Shown one piece after another: positions 1-9,207 of a stretch of 64,000 nucleotides of DNA. Made by a program: the position numbers and the translations under genes. Below the pieces are notes generated by a model. The model ran no database searches. It was given only the letters and a program-made list of their open reading frames with translations, and had not been told where the DNA came from. Position 1 is the first letter of the stretch, and each line of letters starts with the position of its first letter. Source of the stretch: Saprospiraceae bacterium (GTDB taxonomy: Bacteria > Bacteroidota > Bacteroidia > Chitinophagales > Saprospiraceae); the NCBI GenBank assembly GCA_016722285.1, contig JADKGI010000030.1:62001-126000 (forward strand). Reading direction: 5' to 3'.

Positions 1-1210
1 GGTCACTGGTTTTAGTAAGTTTTTTAAGTTCATTGGAATGTAAATTATCTCCAGTCAGTATCAAATTGAATTCAGATCTGGCCTTATTTCCTGACTCAGT
101 AAGGACTCGAAGCTGTGCATCTAAATCATTAATCAGGTTTTCAAATTTCTTCATTTCACTTAAAAAGTTATCATCATTGATTGACTGATGGGTGAAATTT
201 TTCATTTCTTCGATCGAATCCTGCAAAATCTTTTTATGGGAAGCTAATTTTTCGCTTATATCTGATATTTCAATTTCTGCTTGCTCAAGCAATTTGTTGT
301 CGTTTTGCCAAAGTGTAATTTCGTTCCTGTGTACATCCAACTTTTTGTGTTTCTTTAGTCTGATATCTTTTACTTCAAAGTTTTGAATATTTTGATTGTG
401 TTGGTCTAACGATATATTGGTTTCAGATAATTTAATAAGAATATGTTCTTTCTTTATTACCAAAGAAAGAATTCCTGATTTTTCAAAATGGAGATGTTCC
501 AGGCGCTCAATTTCCTTCTTATTATCATATAGTATTTTATTTTTTTCATCAATCTGCTCAGATGATAATACCTGAATGCTATCTTTTTTTTGGATGAGAA
601 GATTAATTTCTTCTTTTTTTTGCTTTGCTTTTTCATAAGCAGCTTTGCCCAGTTCCCTGTAAATTTTTGAACCTGTTATTTCTTCGAGCAGTGATGTTCT
701 CTCCGCTTTGTCTGATTTGAGAAACCTGGCAAATTCGCCTTGAGATAATAAGATAGAGCGGATAAACTGATCATAATTAAGGCCTATTATCTTTTCATTG
801 GCTGCCGGTACTTCTGATTTTTTAAGGTCCAAAAAAATACTGCTTTTAATATTTGCCAATGTCATATCATAGTCTCTGAAAGTATTATTCCGGGTCTTTG
901 AAATTTTCCATGTAGATCTGTACAAGTTTTCTCCACTTTGATATTCCACTTCTGCATATGCATCATCCGTAAAATGGGTCATTACAGAACCTAAATTTTC
1001 AATTTCAGATGTTGTGATTTTACTGTCAAATCTGGGTATCCGGTTGAAAAGTGCCAACGTAATAATATCAAGGATAGTAGATTTGCCTGCTCCGGTAGGA
1101 CCTGTTATTGCAAAAAGGCCTGACTGTGACAGGGGCGGGACGGTAAAATCAATTGATTGTTCACCTTTTAGTGAATGGATGTTCTTAAACGCCAGTTTTA
1201 ATATTCTCAC
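1..1210 (-). CDS. sbcC: SbcC/Rad50-type exonuclease ATPase subunit, N-terminal part (runs off window)
   Basis: This is the amino-terminal ~403 codons of the SMC-like ATPase of the SbcCD nuclease, which processes hairpins and DNA ends; the rest lies beyond the left edge. The reading frame is open from a GTG at 1210, 12 bases after the sbcD stop, and opens with the family's usual VRILKLAFKNIHSLKG. Walker A (GPTGAGKST) is at residues 37-45 and a Q-loop region (LSQGEFARFL) at about residue 145. From about residue 175 the sequence becomes highly charged and heptad-like, as expected for the long coiled-coil arm. Adjacency to sbcD on the same strand supports the call and an operon. The GTG start is chosen because no ATG precedes the conserved opening. 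Confidence is high for family, moderate for the exact start. Confidence 0.93.
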   Translation of the reverse strand, partial: MRILKLAFKNIHSLKGEQSIDFTVPPLSQSGLFAITGPTGAGKSTILDIITLALFNRIPRFDSKITTSEIENLGSVMTHFTDDAYAEVEYQSGENLYRSTWKISKTRNNTFRDYDMTLANIKSSIFLDLKKSEVPAANEKIIGLNYDQFIRSILLSQGEFARFLKSDKAERTSLLEEITGSKIYRELGKAAYEKAKQKKEEINLLIQKKDSIQVLSSEQIDEKNKILYDNKKEIERLEHLHFEKSGILSLVIKKEHILIKLSETNISLDQHNQNIQNFEVKDIRLKKHKKLDVHRNEITLWQNDNKLLEQAEIEISDISEKLASHKKILQDSIEEMKNFTHQSINDDNFLSEMKKFENLINDLDAQLRVLTESGNKARSEFNLILTGDNLHSNELKKLTKTSD

Positions 1211-1222
1211 TTGCAGTCTTTT

Positions 1223-2437
1223 TTATTGATTCAACTCTTCAAGCAAAAGATGATATATTTCCGACAAATCACTAAACGATGGTTCAACTACGGCACTTTC
1301 TGTGAGTTTTTTTCTGAATACATCCATAGGGGATAGCTCTGATATTGATTTGCTATATGAGTTTGTGATCTTTTCTGATTCTATGTCCTTTGTAAATGAA
1401 ATTCTGCTTTTGAGGATCCTATAGTCAGGAGATACTGATTCAGCTTTTAGATCTTCCAATTGCTGTATCTTCAATATGTCAAATACGTTTTCGATCACTT
1501 CCAGCTCTAAGAATGCAGGAAGAGGATAAATATTTTTATACATTGAAAGTTTTATTTTTATTTCATCAAGGGTTCCTGCAAGCTTGATTACATCTCTGAA
1601 TTTCGGGATTGGCACTGATTTTATGTCTGTTATTTTTTGAGCATTTATTTCCAGCAGAATAATTTTTTTAGCATAATCCCTTTCCGAAAAATCAAGAAAT
1701 AAAGGCGACCCGCAATACCTGATATTTTCTTTGTTATTTATTTTTTGAGGTTTATGAATGTGCCCTAGCGCAAAGTAATCAATGCTGTGATGTATTATAT
1801 TACTATCGAGACCTGATAAATTGCCTATATGGATGTCTCTTTCACTATCAGAAGTGATCGCCCCTTTCATATAAAAATGACCCATGGCTATGATGGGTAC
1901 CATTGGCTGATATTTTTGAGTACATATATCGATTAAGTTGTCATAATGACTTTTTATGGCTTGTTCTGTATGCAGTGCTTTGTCAATCATTTCACCGACA
2001 GGCAAGGATAATCTCAGGTCTTTATCACGAAGAAACGGAACAGCTAATACCACACATTGCATCACTCCTTTTGGATCAATATAAGGTATCACTTCCTCCT
2101 CAGCATTACTCTTAGCTCCACCTATGATGGTGATATTTAATACATCCAGTAGAACAGATGGCGCATCAAGAAGGCTGATAGAGTCGTGATTTCCTCCTGT
2201 AATGATAACTTTTGTTTCTGTTTGCGAAAGACGGTAGAGCATTTTGTAATATGTAGCCAGGTCTCTGTTTGAAGGGTTGGCAAGATCAAAAATATCTCCT
2301 GATATGAGCAATAAATCGATGTTTTCTGTCTTGATGAAAAGTATCAACCAGTCAAAAAATAAGGTAATATCTTCATGTAAATCTTGTCTGTGCAAGACCT
2401 TACCTATATGCCAGTCAGCGGTATGAATTATTTTCAT
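1223..2437 (-). CDS. sbcD: Exonuclease SbcCD, nuclease subunit SbcD
   Basis: A 404-residue Mre11-type metallophosphoesterase, the nuclease partner of SbcC. The five metal-binding phosphoesterase motifs are visible in order: ADWHIGK near residue 7, SGDIFD near 46, GGNHDS near 81, a GH in MGHFYMKG near 187, and ALGHIHKP near 225. The length matches bacterial SbcD. The start is the ATG of MKIIHTADWH, which leaves no spare N-terminal residues before motif I. The gene sits directly before sbcC on the minus strand with a 12-base gap, so the two are probably co-transcribed. Confidence 0.96.
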   Translation of the reverse strand: MKIIHTADWHIGKVLHRQDLHEDITLFFDWLILFIKTENIDLLLISGDIFDLANPSNRDLATYYKMLYRLSQTETKVIITGGNHDSISLLDAPSVLLDVLNITIIGGAKSNAEEEVIPYIDPKGVMQCVVLAVPFLRDKDLRLSLPVGEMIDKALHTEQAIKSHYDNLIDICTQKYQPMVPIIAMGHFYMKGAITSDSERDIHIGNLSGLDSNIIHHSIDYFALGHIHKPQKINNKENIRYCGSPLFLDFSERDYAKKIILLEINAQKITDIKSVPIPKFRDVIKLAGTLDEIKIKLSMYKNIYPLPAFLELEVIENVFDILKIQQLEDLKAESVSPDYRILKSRISFTKDIESEKITNSYSKSISELSPMDVFRKKLTESAVVEPSFSDLSEIYHLLLEELNQ

Positions 2438-2498
2438 TTGGTATTTTCATATTTAATGGCAATTTTACCAATTATTGATAGCAGGTTTTTATAAGCAA

Positions 2499-3143
2499 CT
2501 ATCTGCCTCTTACTTTATAAATCCTGTTTTCACTTATGGCAAAGATATCATTTTTGCAATCATTTTTTATGATAGCCTTACCGGTAAAATATCCGAAGGC
2601 GGGGAGTAAACCAGCCTGGGGACCAAAAGCAAAGCAGGGTAGGGTGATGGATTGTTTCGCCTTGCCGGTTAATCTGACTCCTGGATGTATATGACCGGAT
2701 AGATTATACTTGCCGACTCTGGATTCTTCCTGCGGCTCATGAGTAAACCAAAGATTCCCAATTTCATATTCATTAAATACTTCAAGGTTGAGATCAGAAT
2801 AATCAGATGCCTTTAATATATCATGATTTCCGGTAACTAGTATGAATTTGATTTCATCGTATTCGGATATCATGTCTCTGAAAGATTCAAATGATTGGTT
2901 TTTTTGCGAATGAAATAAATCACCCAGAAAAATGACTGTTTTTACACGAATTGAGTCAAGCAATGTCTTCAAACTGGCCAAAGATACATTGGAAGCTTTC
3001 TCAGGCATTGGAATTCCGGATGACCTGAAATGTTCTATCTTTCCCAGATGCAGATCAGCTATTATCAAACATGAATTATCTTTATCTAAAATAGCTTTAT
3101 GAGGCAATAGGGTGAGAGTATGGCCGGTCAAATGAATGTCCAA
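2499..3143 (-). CDS. pdeM: Ligase-associated DNA damage response endonuclease PdeM
   Basis: A 214-residue calcineurin-like metallophosphoesterase of the PdeM family, predicted to act in a DNA repair module that in many bacteria includes a ligase and a helicase. Metal-binding motifs are seen as IADLHLGKIEHFRSSG (near residue 29), FLGDLFHS (near 72), VTGNHD (near 103) and LSGHIHPG (near 148). The IEHFR...GIPMP stretch after motif I is characteristic of this family rather than of SbcD. No ligase or helicase partner lies within the window, so the linkage to that module is family knowledge. It lies 61 bases downstream of sbcD's start on the same strand, within a repair-gene cluster (sbcC, sbcD, pdeM, recX). 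Confidence 0.88.
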   Translation of the reverse strand: MDIHLTGHTLTLLPHKAILDKDNSCLIIADLHLGKIEHFRSSGIPMPEKASNVSLASLKTLLDSIRVKTVIFLGDLFHSQKNQSFESFRDMISEYDEIKFILVTGNHDILKASDYSDLNLEVFNEYEIGNLWFTHEPQEESRVGKYNLSGHIHPGVRLTGKAKQSITLPCFAFGPQAGLLPAFGYFTGKAIIKNDCKNDIFAISENRIYKVRGR

Positions 3144-3204
3144 TATTGAAAATAATTTAAATACAAAGATACAAGACTATTTATAAAATTAAAATTGGAA
3201 ATTT

Positions 3205-3705
3205 TTACTCGTCTTCAAGCTCATGTATGACCCGATTTATTAATTCATATTCATAGCCTTTGGACACTGCGAAGTCAGATAATTTTTTTAATCTGTCATA
3301 TTTATTTTTAAATGAAACAGTCTTATCTTTTTTTACAATAAGCAGCTGCAATGTATTTATGTAATCCACATCTTCAATTTCCTTCATGGATTCATTGATA
3401 CAATACGGCGAGACATCACGGAATTTAAGTTCGGCTTTAATTTTATTTTTTCCCCATTGTTTCATTCTGAATTTTCCTCTTGTAAAAGCCCGGGCAAATC
3501 TTTCTTCATTCAGGAAATTATTTGATATCAGATCCGAAATAATTTCTTCAAGCAAGTCCCCATAAATGCAATGTTCTATAAGTTTATACCTTACATCCTT
3601 GTGACATCGCTCCTGAAAAGCACAATACTTTTGAATATTGATCAGGGCTTCTTCCTGCGACCAATATTTTTGTTTTTTATTTTCTGAAAATTCCAAATCT
3701 GACAT
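3205..3705 (-). CDS. recX: Regulatory protein RecX
   Basis: A RecX-family modulator of RecA filaments, about 166 residues. Three-helix RecX repeats are recognisable: a first block around YCAFQERCHKDVRYKL, a second around LISNNFLNEERFARAF and the basic block RGKFRMKQWGKNKIKAELKFR. An upstream ATG at 3738 would add 11 residues (MAGLTRSANFI) encoded by a strong hairpin (3713-3738); the ATG at 3705 (MSDLEF) is preferred because it puts that hairpin in the leader and because RecX proteins start close to the first repeat. A Bacteroidota-type -7 box (TATATTTG on the minus strand, 3768-3775) lies upstream. The terminator-like leader hairpin is described separately. Confidence 0.85.
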   Translation of the reverse strand: MSDLEFSENKKQKYWSQEEALINIQKYCAFQERCHKDVRYKLIEHCIYGDLLEEIISDLISNNFLNEERFARAFTRGKFRMKQWGKNKIKAELKFRDVSPYCINESMKEIEDVDYINTLQLLIVKKDKTVSFKNKYDRLKKLSDFAVSKGYEYELINRVIHELEDE

Positions 3706-3712
3706 AATAAAA

Positions 3713-3738
3713 TTGGCAGATCGGGTAAGACCTGCCAA
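3713..3738 (-). promoter_or_regulatory. Terminator-like hairpin in the recX leader
   Basis: On the minus strand TTGGCAGGTC, a six-base loop, then GATCTGCCAA forms a 10-bp stem with one G-U pair. It is followed by TTTTATT and then the recX ATG at 3705. The hairpin lies between a -7-like promoter box (3768-3775) and the start codon. It could be an attenuator or start-masking structure for recX, or a terminator of the upstream minus-strand gene whose stop is about 160 bases away. Structure is seen; function is inferred. Confidence 0.5.
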
Positions 3739-3767
3739 TAATTAAGGGTGTTAATAAGAATCTGACT

Positions 3768-3775
3768 CAAATATA
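3768..3775 (-). promoter_or_regulatory. Putative -7 promoter box for recX
   Basis: The minus strand reads TATATTTG, an exact match to the Bacteroidota sigma-ABfr -7 consensus TAnnTTTG, 63 bases upstream of the preferred recX ATG. A clear -33 TTTG partner at normal spacing is not seen, so this is a weak-to-moderate prediction. Confidence 0.35.
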
Positions 3776-3899
3776 AGTGGTTTTTTTATTAACTCGACCA
3801 GTTGATGGTAAAAAAAATAATTGAATAGATGGTAATTCAATTTCAACCAAATATTAAGTATCAGGTTTTGTCGCAATAGTCAATTTGGTGCTTACAGAT

Positions 3900-4547
3900 T
3901 TATAATAAACAGAGCTTATTTTTAATAATATGCTCAAGATCATCATTTGGATTGTGGTGGTAAGTTTGCCACCCTGATGCGGTTGCTCCCAGAATATTTT
4001 CTTTGATATCATCAATGAACAAAGTATCATCCGGTCCAAGTGCTGCATCAATGGACACAAACCTGAATATTTCCCCATCTGGTTTTCTCATACCTATTTG
4101 GTGGGAATAATATGATTTATCAAAATAGCGCGAATCGAAATCCCTGATATTATATTTTTCTGCCAGGTATTCATATACCCAATTTAGGTGCAATTCATTT
4201 GTATTGCTGAGTAGAAATACTTTGTAATTTTTTCGAAGATTGAGTAGCAAATCAAATTTTGAAGGTTCGAATCCGATCAGCAAAGCATTCCAGGCATCAA
4301 TTATGGTTTCGGCTTTTGGTACTTTTTTTTGAGATAATTGCTGCATTTTTTCAATAAATATTTCTGTATTGATATACCCTGTTTCGTATTTATTAAGTAT
4401 AGATTTTACATTATGTGACAAAAGTTTTGGGTCAAAACTTCTACTCATAAGAGTGCTCATGGCATCGTAGGTTTTTTGATAATCGATATCAAGAAGCACC
4501 CCTCCAAAATCAAAAACAATATTTTTTATAATTTCTTTGTTGACCAA
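3900..4547 (-). CDS. HAD-superfamily (subfamily IA) phosphatase
   Basis: A 215-residue haloacid dehalogenase-like hydrolase. Motif I is VFDFGGVLLDID near residue 11, so the second catalytic Asp of the usual DxD is replaced by Gly (DFGG), as is common in YihX-like members. Motif II is LLSNTN near residue 112, the motif III lysine is in GMRKPDGEIF near 152, and motif IV is LFIDDIKENI near 176. A helical cap lies between motifs I and II, as in subfamily I. The substrate is unknown; related enzymes dephosphorylate sugar phosphates. It is the last gene of a minus-strand run and is separated from recX by about 160 bases that include the leader hairpin. Confidence 0.85.
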   Translation of the reverse strand: MVNKEIIKNIVFDFGGVLLDIDYQKTYDAMSTLMSRSFDPKLLSHNVKSILNKYETGYINTEIFIEKMQQLSQKKVPKAETIIDAWNALLIGFEPSKFDLLLNLRKNYKVFLLSNTNELHLNWVYEYLAEKYNIRDFDSRYFDKSYYSHQIGMRKPDGEIFRFVSIDAALGPDDTLFIDDIKENILGATASGWQTYHHNPNDDLEHIIKNKLCLL

Positions 4548-4574
4548 TTTTTTTATAATTATTATGAATAAATT

Positions 4575-5474
4575 TTATTCAAAATTCCATTTACTGATTC
4601 TAAGCTGGTAACTCTTTTCGCTTACCTTCCATTTGCTTTTATCGATGGTTGATTCGAGTTTTTCCTCTTCAACATCATTGATCATATCATTAAAAAAGTC
4701 AAGACCTGTCATCAGTTCCACTTGGTCGATAGTTACCATAAACTCTTCCAGCCGTTGATCTGATACTTGGTTAGGTATTATAAATCCAATTCCTTTTCTT
4801 TCGGGATCAGTGTAATCCAGCACTACTTTAAAGAATGCATTCGGCACAGCAATTTTATTTTCTTTTCCAATAGTTTTTCTGGTACCATTAAAAACAGGCC
4901 CCGTGATGATGTATAATTTTACTGCTTTATATGTCCAGTCTCTGATATTTTCTTCAAGTTCTTTCCATATACCATTATTAAAGGATCTGAGTTGTGGGGA
5001 CATATTGCTCATTAGGAATGATTCACGCATGGCTAAGGTGTCAAAAGCCATATCACCTGCCGGAACAAGGTGACCTCTGGTGTATCCTGAATTGGTGTAA
5101 TCTCTGTCTGTGGCAGAGCCTGTAGAAACCTTATAATCGGGCTCAAAGTAATTATATCTTGGCAAATTTGGCACATTGAGCATATTTCTATCCATGGTGT
5201 AAGCTGTCCATTCGGCCTGTTCATTTTTTTCTATGTAGGAAAGAGAGTAGTAGGTATGATCGATCACCTCACCATGCGATGACGGGAGGAATGTCCTCAG
5301 AGAGTGGTCATCGTTGTAGGGATTGACTTCAGATATATAAGATGTAATATTATTATTGAAATATATGTACACCCCGACAAAAGCCAGAATACATATAATG
5401 ACTACCACCACAAGTCTAAATGAAGTTTGCAATCCATTACTTTGACGCTGATGGTTCTGTCTGAATTTTGCCAT
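4575..5474 (-). CDS. Membrane-anchored DNA/RNA non-specific endonuclease
   Basis: A 299-residue member of the NUC1/EndA (beta-beta-alpha metal) nuclease family. A basic N-terminus (MAKFRQNHQRQ) precedes one transmembrane segment at about residues 20-41, which suggests an exported, membrane-tethered enzyme. The family signature appears as SGYTRGHLVPAGDMAFD near residue 131, containing the RGH triad with the catalytic His, followed by SNMSPQ and a conserved Asn-containing helix (FNNGIWKELE). A likely role is degradation of extracytoplasmic nucleic acid; that is family-level inference. The gene starts 9 bases after the lysC stop, so co-transcription is likely, without an obvious functional link. 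Confidence 0.9.
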   Translation of the reverse strand: MAKFRQNHQRQSNGLQTSFRLVVVVIICILAFVGVYIYFNNNITSYISEVNPYNDDHSLRTFLPSSHGEVIDHTYYSLSYIEKNEQAEWTAYTMDRNMLNVPNLPRYNYFEPDYKVSTGSATDRDYTNSGYTRGHLVPAGDMAFDTLAMRESFLMSNMSPQLRSFNNGIWKELEENIRDWTYKAVKLYIITGPVFNGTRKTIGKENKIAVPNAFFKVVLDYTDPERKGIGFIIPNQVSDQRLEEFMVTIDQVELMTGLDFFNDMINDVEEEKLESTIDKSKWKVSEKSYQLRISKWNFE

Positions 5475-5482
5475 GTATTCAA

Positions 5483-6778
5483 TTATTGCAATTCCTTGCG
5501 TTTCATTTTAGGAAGATTTCTTGCTACCATTTGTACAGTATCCTGAAGCCTCTCTTCAAATAAGATAAGTTTGTTCTTTTTCATGTCTTTAAGTACATCT
5601 TCATTAAAATGTCTGATAGTGACCAATTCCAGATCATTGTCAGATATCATTTTAAAGTCATGTCCTAGTTCTGTTTCAAATTTTTTAATGCGGTCTGGAA
5701 TGTTGTTGACACATACAGAAAAACTTATCGCTGTATTTCGCATCATATTTACTTTCAATCTATATTTTGCCAACAAAGCAAATATCATACTGAGGTGATG
5801 CTCTGCTACAAAAGAAAAGTCATTTGTAGATATATGGAGCAACGCCTGGTCAGACTCGATAACTATTACCGGGGGATAACTGAGTTCTTTTTCATCGCTG
5901 ATCACGGTACCTTCACTGGAAGGGTCTAGAAACGGTCGTACATACAGGGGTATGCGTTTATTTTGAATAGGTTTTATTGTTTTGGGATGTATTACCTTCG
6001 CTCCATAATAAGTCATTTCTATAGCTTCTTTGTACGAGAGCCTGGGTAGTTTGATCACTTCATCAAATATCCTTGGGTCACCCGTCAGCACACCCGGCAC
6101 ATCTTTCCAGATGTGCATACTATCCGCATCCAGGCAGTAAGATAATATTGCTGCCGTATAGTCTGAGCCTTCTCTGCCCAATGTTGTCGTGAAGTTTTCG
6201 CTCGAACTACCGATAAATCCTTGTGTAACAATATGGTTTTTTGTGTTGAGTACTGGTAAAATTTTTGAAGCAGCATTTATTTGAGTAATATCCCATTGTA
6301 TCCTGGCATCGCGGTATGTATTATCAGTAATAATGATATCCCTGACATCTATCCACGCACTGTTTATGTTCAGATGGTTGAGATAATGTCCCAATATTTT
6401 TGAGGATAATAACTCTCCGATAGAAACAATCTGGTCATAAGTATAGTCAAAATCCTCATGTGGTTTTTCTTCAAGTACCCATTCTATTTCCACGAGTGTA
6501 TCATTGATGTCATCTATTACATCCTTTGATGCTACAAATAGATCTTTGATAAGATTTATATGGCTTTCTCTGATTTGTTCGAGCAAATAGGATGTTTTGT
6601 CGTCTTGTTCGTAATAACTTTTAACTACTTCTTCCAGAGCATTAGTGGTCTTTCCCATTGCTGATACAACTATAACTATTTTTTCAGAACTGAAATTACT
6701 GAGTATTGAACCCACATTTCTGTATCCTTCTGAATCTTTTACTGAAGCACCGCCGAACTTAAAAACTTTTAATTGCAT
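5483..6778 (-). CDS. lysC: Aspartate kinase, monofunctional
   Basis: A 431-residue aspartokinase that makes aspartyl phosphate, the first step to lysine, threonine and methionine. The kinase signature KFGGASVKD opens the protein at residues 6-14, the substrate and nucleotide regions follow (VVSAMGKTTNAL near 38, TTLGREGSDYTAA near 200, WKDVPGVLTGDPR near 225). The C-terminal ~130 residues form ACT-type regulatory sequence (ALLHISTNDFSF...), and there is no fused homoserine dehydrogenase. A -7-like box is upstream at 6837-6844 on the minus strand. Confidence 0.95.
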   Translation of the reverse strand: MQLKVFKFGGASVKDSEGYRNVGSILSNFSSEKIVIVVSAMGKTTNALEEVVKSYYEQDDKTSYLLEQIRESHINLIKDLFVASKDVIDDINDTLVEIEWVLEEKPHEDFDYTYDQIVSIGELLSSKILGHYLNHLNINSAWIDVRDIIITDNTYRDARIQWDITQINAASKILPVLNTKNHIVTQGFIGSSSENFTTTLGREGSDYTAAILSYCLDADSMHIWKDVPGVLTGDPRIFDEVIKLPRLSYKEAIEMTYYGAKVIHPKTIKPIQNKRIPLYVRPFLDPSSEGTVISDEKELSYPPVIVIESDQALLHISTNDFSFVAEHHLSMIFALLAKYRLKVNMMRNTAISFSVCVNNIPDRIKKFETELGHDFKMISDNDLELVTIRHFNEDVLKDMKKNKLILFEERLQDTVQMVARNLPKMKRKELQ

Positions 6779-6836
6779 GACACGCCGAATTTCTAATAAT
6801 AATACTTTGATTTAATTTTCATTCAATATAGGATGG

Positions 6837-6844
6837 CAAAGTTA
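6837..6844 (-). promoter_or_regulatory. Putative -7 promoter box for lysC
   Basis: The minus strand reads TAACTTTG, matching the Bacteroidota -7 consensus TAnnTTTG, 58 bases upstream of the lysC ATG. A good -33 TTTG at normal spacing is not evident. Confidence 0.35.
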
Positions 6845-6984
6845 ACCAGTTTTCAAAAAAAAAATTAATTTCGCTTTCTTTATCATTCGGAAAACGATAA
6901 ATATTTGTAATTATTTAGGTCTGAATGCGAATAATATTTTGAATCTTGATTAGATCAATAGAATTATCAGAATTATCAACTTTA

Positions 6985-7323
6985 ATGTTGGTTATAAAGA
7001 TTAATTATATTCTGGAATATTTAGATCTTGCTTATGTCATTGATACACCTTTTAAAAGTTTCGTAGTGGAAGATAATGTTTTGAATGCGCTTGTACTACT
7101 TTTAGTAGGAATGAGCACGGTAATGCTGATACTATTTATTATAGTCTCCGGGGGAAATCTTCTTATTCGTTTAGTAAACAGGATAAAACTTGATATACAT
7201 GAAGTGCCTTTCACCAGTTTGAGATCAGAAACTGTATCTACTAAAAATGAGGCGGCTATCATAGAAGCTGTCAGAACATTGACAAAGGGAAGAGGCAAGG
7301 TGGAATATATTAAGAAAAAATAA
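6985..7323 (+). CDS. OadG-like gamma subunit of a sodium-translocating decarboxylase
   Basis: A small membrane protein of about 112 residues. One strong transmembrane helix (NALVLLLVGMSTVMLILFII, about residues 35-55) is followed by a basic juxtamembrane stretch and a short charged C-terminus (EAAIIEAVRTLTKGRGKVEYIKKK), the layout of oxaloacetate decarboxylase gamma subunits, which anchor the alpha subunit to the membrane pump. The open frame extends back to a TTG at 6946, but the ATG at 6985 is the first standard start. It lies 27 bases before the alpha subunit gene and is followed by the beta subunit, which supports the call. Sequence similarity alone is weak. Confidence 0.7.
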   Translation: MLVIKINYILEYLDLAYVIDTPFKSFVVEDNVLNALVLLLVGMSTVMLILFIIVSGGNLLIRLVNRIKLDIHEVPFTSLRSETVSTKNEAAIIEAVRTLTKGRGKVEYIKKK

Positions 7324-7350
7324 TTATCCCAAAAATCAAAATCCATAATA

Positions 7351-9206
7351 ATGGCAAGAAAAGATATTAGGCTGGCTCTGATGTACCGGGACATGTGGCA
7401 ATCATCCGGTAAGTATATGCCGAGAGTTGACCAGCTGGTCAGGGTTGCAGAACCAATAATTAATATGGGTTGCTTTGCCAGAGTAGAAACTAATGGTGGT
7501 GGGTTTGAACAAATTAACCTCCTTTATGGCGAAAATCCGAACATTTCTGTACGTAAGTGGACGCAACCATTTAATGATGCTGGCATTGAAACACAAATGC
7601 TGGAACGGGGCCTCAATGGTTTGAGAATGAATCCTGTACCCAAAGATGTGAGAAAACTCATGTTTAAAGTTAAAAAGCTCCAGGGTACTGATATATCACG
7701 GTCTTTTGACGGACTGAATAACCCGAGAAATCTTGCCCTATCATTTGAGTATGCAAAAGAGGGTGGCATGATTGCTCAGGGGGCATTGAGCATGACAGTA
7801 TCACCCGTGCATACAGTTGAATATTTCATCAATCTTGCCGAGGAATTTATAGCCTTGGGTGCTGAAGAGATATGTCTGAAAGACATGGCTGGTATCGCCA
7901 GACCCACATCAGTAGGCAAAATAGTGAAGGGCGTCAGGGAGCGATATCCTGACATAGTTATACAGTACCACTCACACTCTACACCGGGATTTTCTGTCGC
8001 ATCAGCACTGGAAGCGGCACGAAATGGAGTTGATATCATAGATGTGGGTATGGAACCATTGTCTTGGGGTACCGGGCATTCAGATTTACTTACTATACAT
8101 GCTATGCTCAGAGATGCCGGATTTTCTGTACCGGATATCAATATGAAAGCTTACATGCAGGTAAGGACTTTGACCCAGGAATTCGTAGATGACTTTCTTG
8201 GTTATTACATAAGTCCTAAAAACAGGGAAATGAATTCCCTTCTAATAGGCCCTGGTCTTCCCGGAGGTATGATGGGAAGCCTTATGTCAGACCTTGAGCA
8301 AAACCTGATAAGTTTAAATAGTTGGTTTGAAAAAAATAATAAACCTGTTATTACACAAGATGACTTGCTCGTCAAGCTTTTTGATGAGGTTGAGTATGTT
8401 TGGCCCCGATTGGGCTATCCGCCATTGGTGACACCTTTCAGCCAGTATGTCAAAAACGTTGCTTTAATGAATGTGATCCAAATGGAAAAAGGCAAGGAAA
8501 GGTGGTCCATGCTGGATGAAAATACATGGAACATGATACTTGGCCAACAAGGGCAACTCTTAGGTCCTTTGGATAACGATATAATAAATCTGGCTAAAAT
8601 GCAGAACAGGACATTTTTTACAGGTGACCCTCAGGAATTGTATCCCGACCAGTTGGATATGTATCGGAAAAAGATGAATGAGAAGCGATGGAGTACTGGT
8701 CAGGATGATGAAGAACTACTTGAATACGCTATGCATCCAACTCAATATGAAGCATATAAGTCAGGCGAAGCCAAACAGAAATTTGAAGAAGACGTCCATA
8801 AAAAGAAACCTGAAGGATCATCACGAACCTATTAAGAGCCATAAATTGCCTGATTTTATTGATGTAGATATTAAGGAGAAAATATTCAGTCAAAATATCT
8901 TACCCTGACCAAAAAAATGATAATAATTCTGTATCGAACCAATCAACTTCTGGTGATACTTCTGAAAATGGAGAAATCATTTATATTACATCTCCTCTGG
9001 AAGGAAAGTTTTTTCTCACTAAAGATGCTGCAGAACAAGGCGTAAAAATAGGAGATACAATCAAGAAAGGGGATACTGTGGCCTATGTGGAAGCCATGAA
9101 GGTGATAAATGCCATTACCTCGGATGTATCAGGTACGGTAGTCGAAATTTTGGTGGTTAAGGGCGCAGATGTGGAAGAAGATCAAAAACTTATAAAACTG
9201 ATCTGA
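7351..9206 (+). CDS. oadA: Oxaloacetate decarboxylase alpha subunit (PycB-like) with C-terminal biotin carrier domain; frame broken twice
   Basis: The carboxyltransferase part (7351-8835, 494 residues) has the PYC/OADA signature: RDMWQSSGKYMP, CLKDMAGIARP and the metal-binding YHSHSTPG. It ends abruptly at 8835. Conserved-looking sequence continues in the next frame (PIKSHKLPDFIDVDIKEK, about 8828-8880) and then in the third frame to a TGA at 9204-9206. That last segment is a biotinyl domain with the acceptor lysine in YVEAMKVINA and has no start codon of its own. One extra base in 8800-8835 and one extra A in the run ending at 8882 would explain both breaks, so this is probably a single ~617-residue gene with sequencing indels. 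It transfers a carboxyl group from oxaloacetate to biotin for the membrane pump. It is followed after one base by the beta subunit. Confidence 0.88.
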
Positions 9207-9207
9207 C

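Noticed and set aside
7776..8141. 121-residue minus-strand open frame
   Set aside because: Antisense to the highly conserved carboxyltransferase part of oadA; sequence is a shadow.
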